NCBI GenBank assembly: GCA_964194845.1
Contig: CAXMNX010000107.1
Coordinates: 1 to 17,315, forward strand
Direction: 5' to 3'
Source of the DNA: CAXMNX01 sp964194845
GTDB lineage: Bacteria; Pseudomonadota; Alphaproteobacteria; Rhodobacterales; Rhodobacteraceae
Length of the DNA stretch: 17,315 nucleotides
In this document: piece by piece, positions 15,986 to 17,315 of the stretch
Position numbering within the stretch: the stretch's first letter is position 1
Layout: each line of letters starts with the position of its first letter
Notes under the pieces: generated by a model
What the model saw: the letters and a program-made list of their open reading frames with translations, nothing else
The model's database searches: none
Told to the model about the DNA's origin: nothing
Position numbers and translations under genes: made by a program

Positions 15986-16007
15986 CTGGCTGTTGCCAGA
16001 CCGGCAA
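15986..16007 (+). promoter_or_regulatory. Two overlapping small hairpins after the hydrolase gene
   Basis: CTGGC (15986-15990) can pair with GCCAG (15995-15999), or TTGCC (15993-15997) can pair with GGCAA (16003-16007). The two stems share bases and exclude each other. The element starts seven bases after the hydrolase stop. No T run follows. It may be part of a weak terminator or a switch-like leader for the permease operon. Confidence 0.25.
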
Positions 16008-16019
16008 AGGTTCGCCTAG

Positions 16020-16066
16020 TCTCTCGCCATTGACCGGGGCAAACCCCGGCGACCAATGGGGAGAGA
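16020..16066 (+). promoter_or_regulatory. Long hairpin covering the permease ribosome-binding site
   Basis: A 47-base inverted repeat with three stem sections. TCTCTC (16020-16025) pairs with GAGAGA (16061-16066). CCATTG (16027-16032) pairs with CAATGG (16054-16059). CCGGGG (16034-16039) pairs with CCCCGG (16044-16049) around the loop CAAA. The purine-rich GGGGAGAGA in the 3' arm is the only good ribosome-binding site for the GTG at 16070, so the folded form would hide it. No T run follows, which argues against a terminator. A regulatory or mRNA-stabilising role is inferred. Confidence 0.65.
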
Positions 16067-16069
16067 TAC

Positions 16070-17050
16070 GTGCACCCAGTTCTGTCTACGGTGCTTCAGC
16101 GATTGGCGCTTGGCGTTGTGACGCTGTTTTTTGTCTCGGTAATTATATTTTCGGCGATCGGATTTCTGCCCGGTGATTTCACCGAGGCTGTACTAGGACA
16201 ATCCGCGACAGAGGAAACAGTGGCCGCGTTCCGCCAGGAGCTTGGGCTCGATAAACCCGCCTATCTCCGCTATTTCGACTGGATCGGTGCGCTTGCTCAG
16301 GGCGATCTGGGAACCTCTTTCTCTGGCCGCTCAGCCAGCGGTGTTGACAGATCCCGACTTGTTGTCGATCTCGTTGGTCCACGGCTTGCGAATACGTTGT
16401 TTCTTGCGAGTATGACGGCGATCATCGCTGTGCCACTTGCGCTGACGCTTGGAATAACCGCCGCACTTTATCGCGGATCCGTCTACGACCGGGTGGTGAA
16501 CGCGCTAACGCTGACCACGATCTCGATGCCCGAATTCCTGGTGGCCTATATCCTGATCCTGCTGCTTGCGTCGCTTAACCCTTGGTTCCCAAGTCTGGCC
16601 AACATCACTGACGACACGCCGTTTTGGGAACGTGTCTACAAATGCTCACTACCCGCGATGACACTGACGCTGGTGATCGTGGCCCACATGATGCGCATGA
16701 CGCGCGCGGCTATCATCAATCTTCTGGCATCGCCCTATATCGAGATGGCGCGCCTTAAGGGCCTGACGCCCGCGCGTGTGATCCTAAAGCACGCGTTGCC
16801 AAACGCATGGGCGCCGATTGCCAATGTCATCGCCTTTAACCTGGCTTATCTGGTCGTCGGTGTCGTCGTGGTCGAGGTTGTCTTCGTTTATCCGGGCGTT
16901 GGACAGTTGATGGTCGATGCAGTGACGACGCGGAATATTCCCGTCGTTCAAGCCTGCGCGCTAATTTTTGCGTCGACCTACATCCTCCTGAACCTGACGG
17001 CGGACATTATTTCGATCGTCACAAACCCAAGGTTGCTGCACCCAAGATGA
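16070..17050 (+). CDS. ABC transporter permease, DppB/OppB type
   Basis: A 326-residue inner-membrane permease of the peptide/nickel/opine (PepT) ABC importer family. The N-terminal span (L-A-L-G-V-V-T-L-F-F-V-S-V-I-I-F) and the F-L-P-G-D-F segment after it are typical of DppB. About six membrane spans are seen. The EAA loop that contacts the ATPase is E-M-A-R-L-K-G-L-T-P-A-R-V-I-L-K-H-A-L-P. Translation starts with GTG, fixed by GGGGAGAG four bases upstream, which sits inside a stable hairpin. The stop overlaps the start of the next permease gene as ATGA, showing translational coupling. No binding-protein gene lies between the hydrolase and this gene; it and the ATPases are expected further right. 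The substrate could be a peptide or another amide or ester compound. Confidence 0.95.
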   Translation: MHPVLSTVLQRLALGVVTLFFVSVIIFSAIGFLPGDFTEAVLGQSATEETVAAFRQELGLDKPAYLRYFDWIGALAQGDLGTSFSGRSASGVDRSRLVVDLVGPRLANTLFLASMTAIIAVPLALTLGITAALYRGSVYDRVVNALTLTTISMPEFLVAYILILLLASLNPWFPSLANITDDTPFWERVYKCSLPAMTLTLVIVAHMMRMTRAAIINLLASPYIEMARLKGLTPARVILKHALPNAWAPIANVIAFNLAYLVVGVVVVEVVFVYPGVGQLMVDAVTTRNIPVVQACALIFASTYILLNLTADIISIVTNPRLLHPR

Positions 17051-17315
17051 GCGACGCGCCCGACACATATTCCGCCAAAGACGAAGTTGGTCAGGTTCGC
17101 GCACGCCGCACACGGTGGGAACGCGCGAAGATCGATCTTAAAAAAGCGCCCCTGACCGCGTGGTTCGGGATGATTGTCATTGCGGCCTACGTTTTCGTTG
17201 CCGTCTTTGCGCCGCTGCTTGCCCCATTCGGCCAGGCCGAAATAACGCCGGTACCTTTTGCGCCTTGGGGGTCCCCAGGGCATTTTTTCGGAACCGACCA
17301 GATTGGGCGGGATAT
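17047..17315 (+). CDS. ABC transporter permease, DppC/OppC type (partial, cut by window edge)
   Basis: The first 89 residues of the second permease subunit, cut by the right edge. ATG 17047 overlaps the TGA of the first permease by four bases (ATGA). A charged cytoplasmic leader of about 40 residues comes first. Next is one membrane span (W-F-G-M-I-V-I-A-A-Y-V-F-V-A-V-F-A), then L-L-A-P-F-G and the F-G-T-D-Q-I-G-R-D motif that marks DppC-type permeases. It would form the heterodimeric membrane channel with the upstream permease. Confidence 0.94.
   Translation, partial: MSDAPDTYSAKDEVGQVRARRTRWERAKIDLKKAPLTAWFGMIVIAAYVFVAVFAPLLAPFGQAEITPVPFAPWGSPGHFFGTDQIGRD

Overview
The window looks like a chromosomal segment of a marine-type Rhodobacteraceae (Roseobacter-like) alphaproteobacterium. 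Evidence for this is the GC-rich coding style, a gcvT-gcvH-gcvP operon behind a tandem glycine riboswitch, a short GluRS with an HVGN signature, and the glutamine-dependent NAD synthetase. No rRNA or conserved marker settles the genus, so this is inference from protein style.

Layout from left to right. Positions 1-1147 are visibly AT-richer and almost gene-free. They hold one 185-residue orphan (83-640, minus) with an RX4H motif like that of HEPN domains. This stretch lies against the 3' end of an intact tRNA-Ala(CGC) gene (1148-1223, minus), which is a typical genomic-island boundary. Next comes the glycine cleavage operon on the minus strand: gcvT (4606-5727), gcvH (4232-4591) and gcvP (1315-4194). 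A two-aptamer glycine riboswitch (5801-5953) and a plausible sigma70-type promoter (5964-5992) precede it. Divergent from it is a gamma-glutamylcyclotransferase-like gene (6032-6625, plus), whose stop codon interlocks with that of a MATE exporter (6622-8025, minus). The MATE gene sits directly behind gltX (8041-9366, minus), probably in one transcript.

The middle holds a PAS protein with a degenerate histidine-kinase tail (9589-10653, plus) and a convergent nadE (10685-12343, minus). Divergent from nadE is an exported protein built from 18 complete 23-residue MORN repeats (12461-13927, plus). A CocE/NonD-type S15 hydrolase follows (13997-15979, plus). The window ends in two Dpp/Opp-type ABC permease genes (16070-17050, and 17047 to the edge) that overlap by ATGA. 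A strong 47-nt hairpin precedes the first permease gene and buries its ribosome-binding site.

Functionally, the left half is central one-carbon, glycine and translation metabolism. The right end looks like the start of an uptake-and-hydrolysis cluster for a peptide-, amide- or ester-like compound, with the substrate-binding protein and ATPases expected beyond the right edge. The less ordinary items are the HEPN-like orphan at the tRNA border, the apparent 9+9 hierarchical build of the MORN protein, the pseudo-kinase-like PAS protein, and the hairpin over the permease start. I see no CRISPR array, insertion sequence, phage gene cluster or clear new multi-gene defence system.
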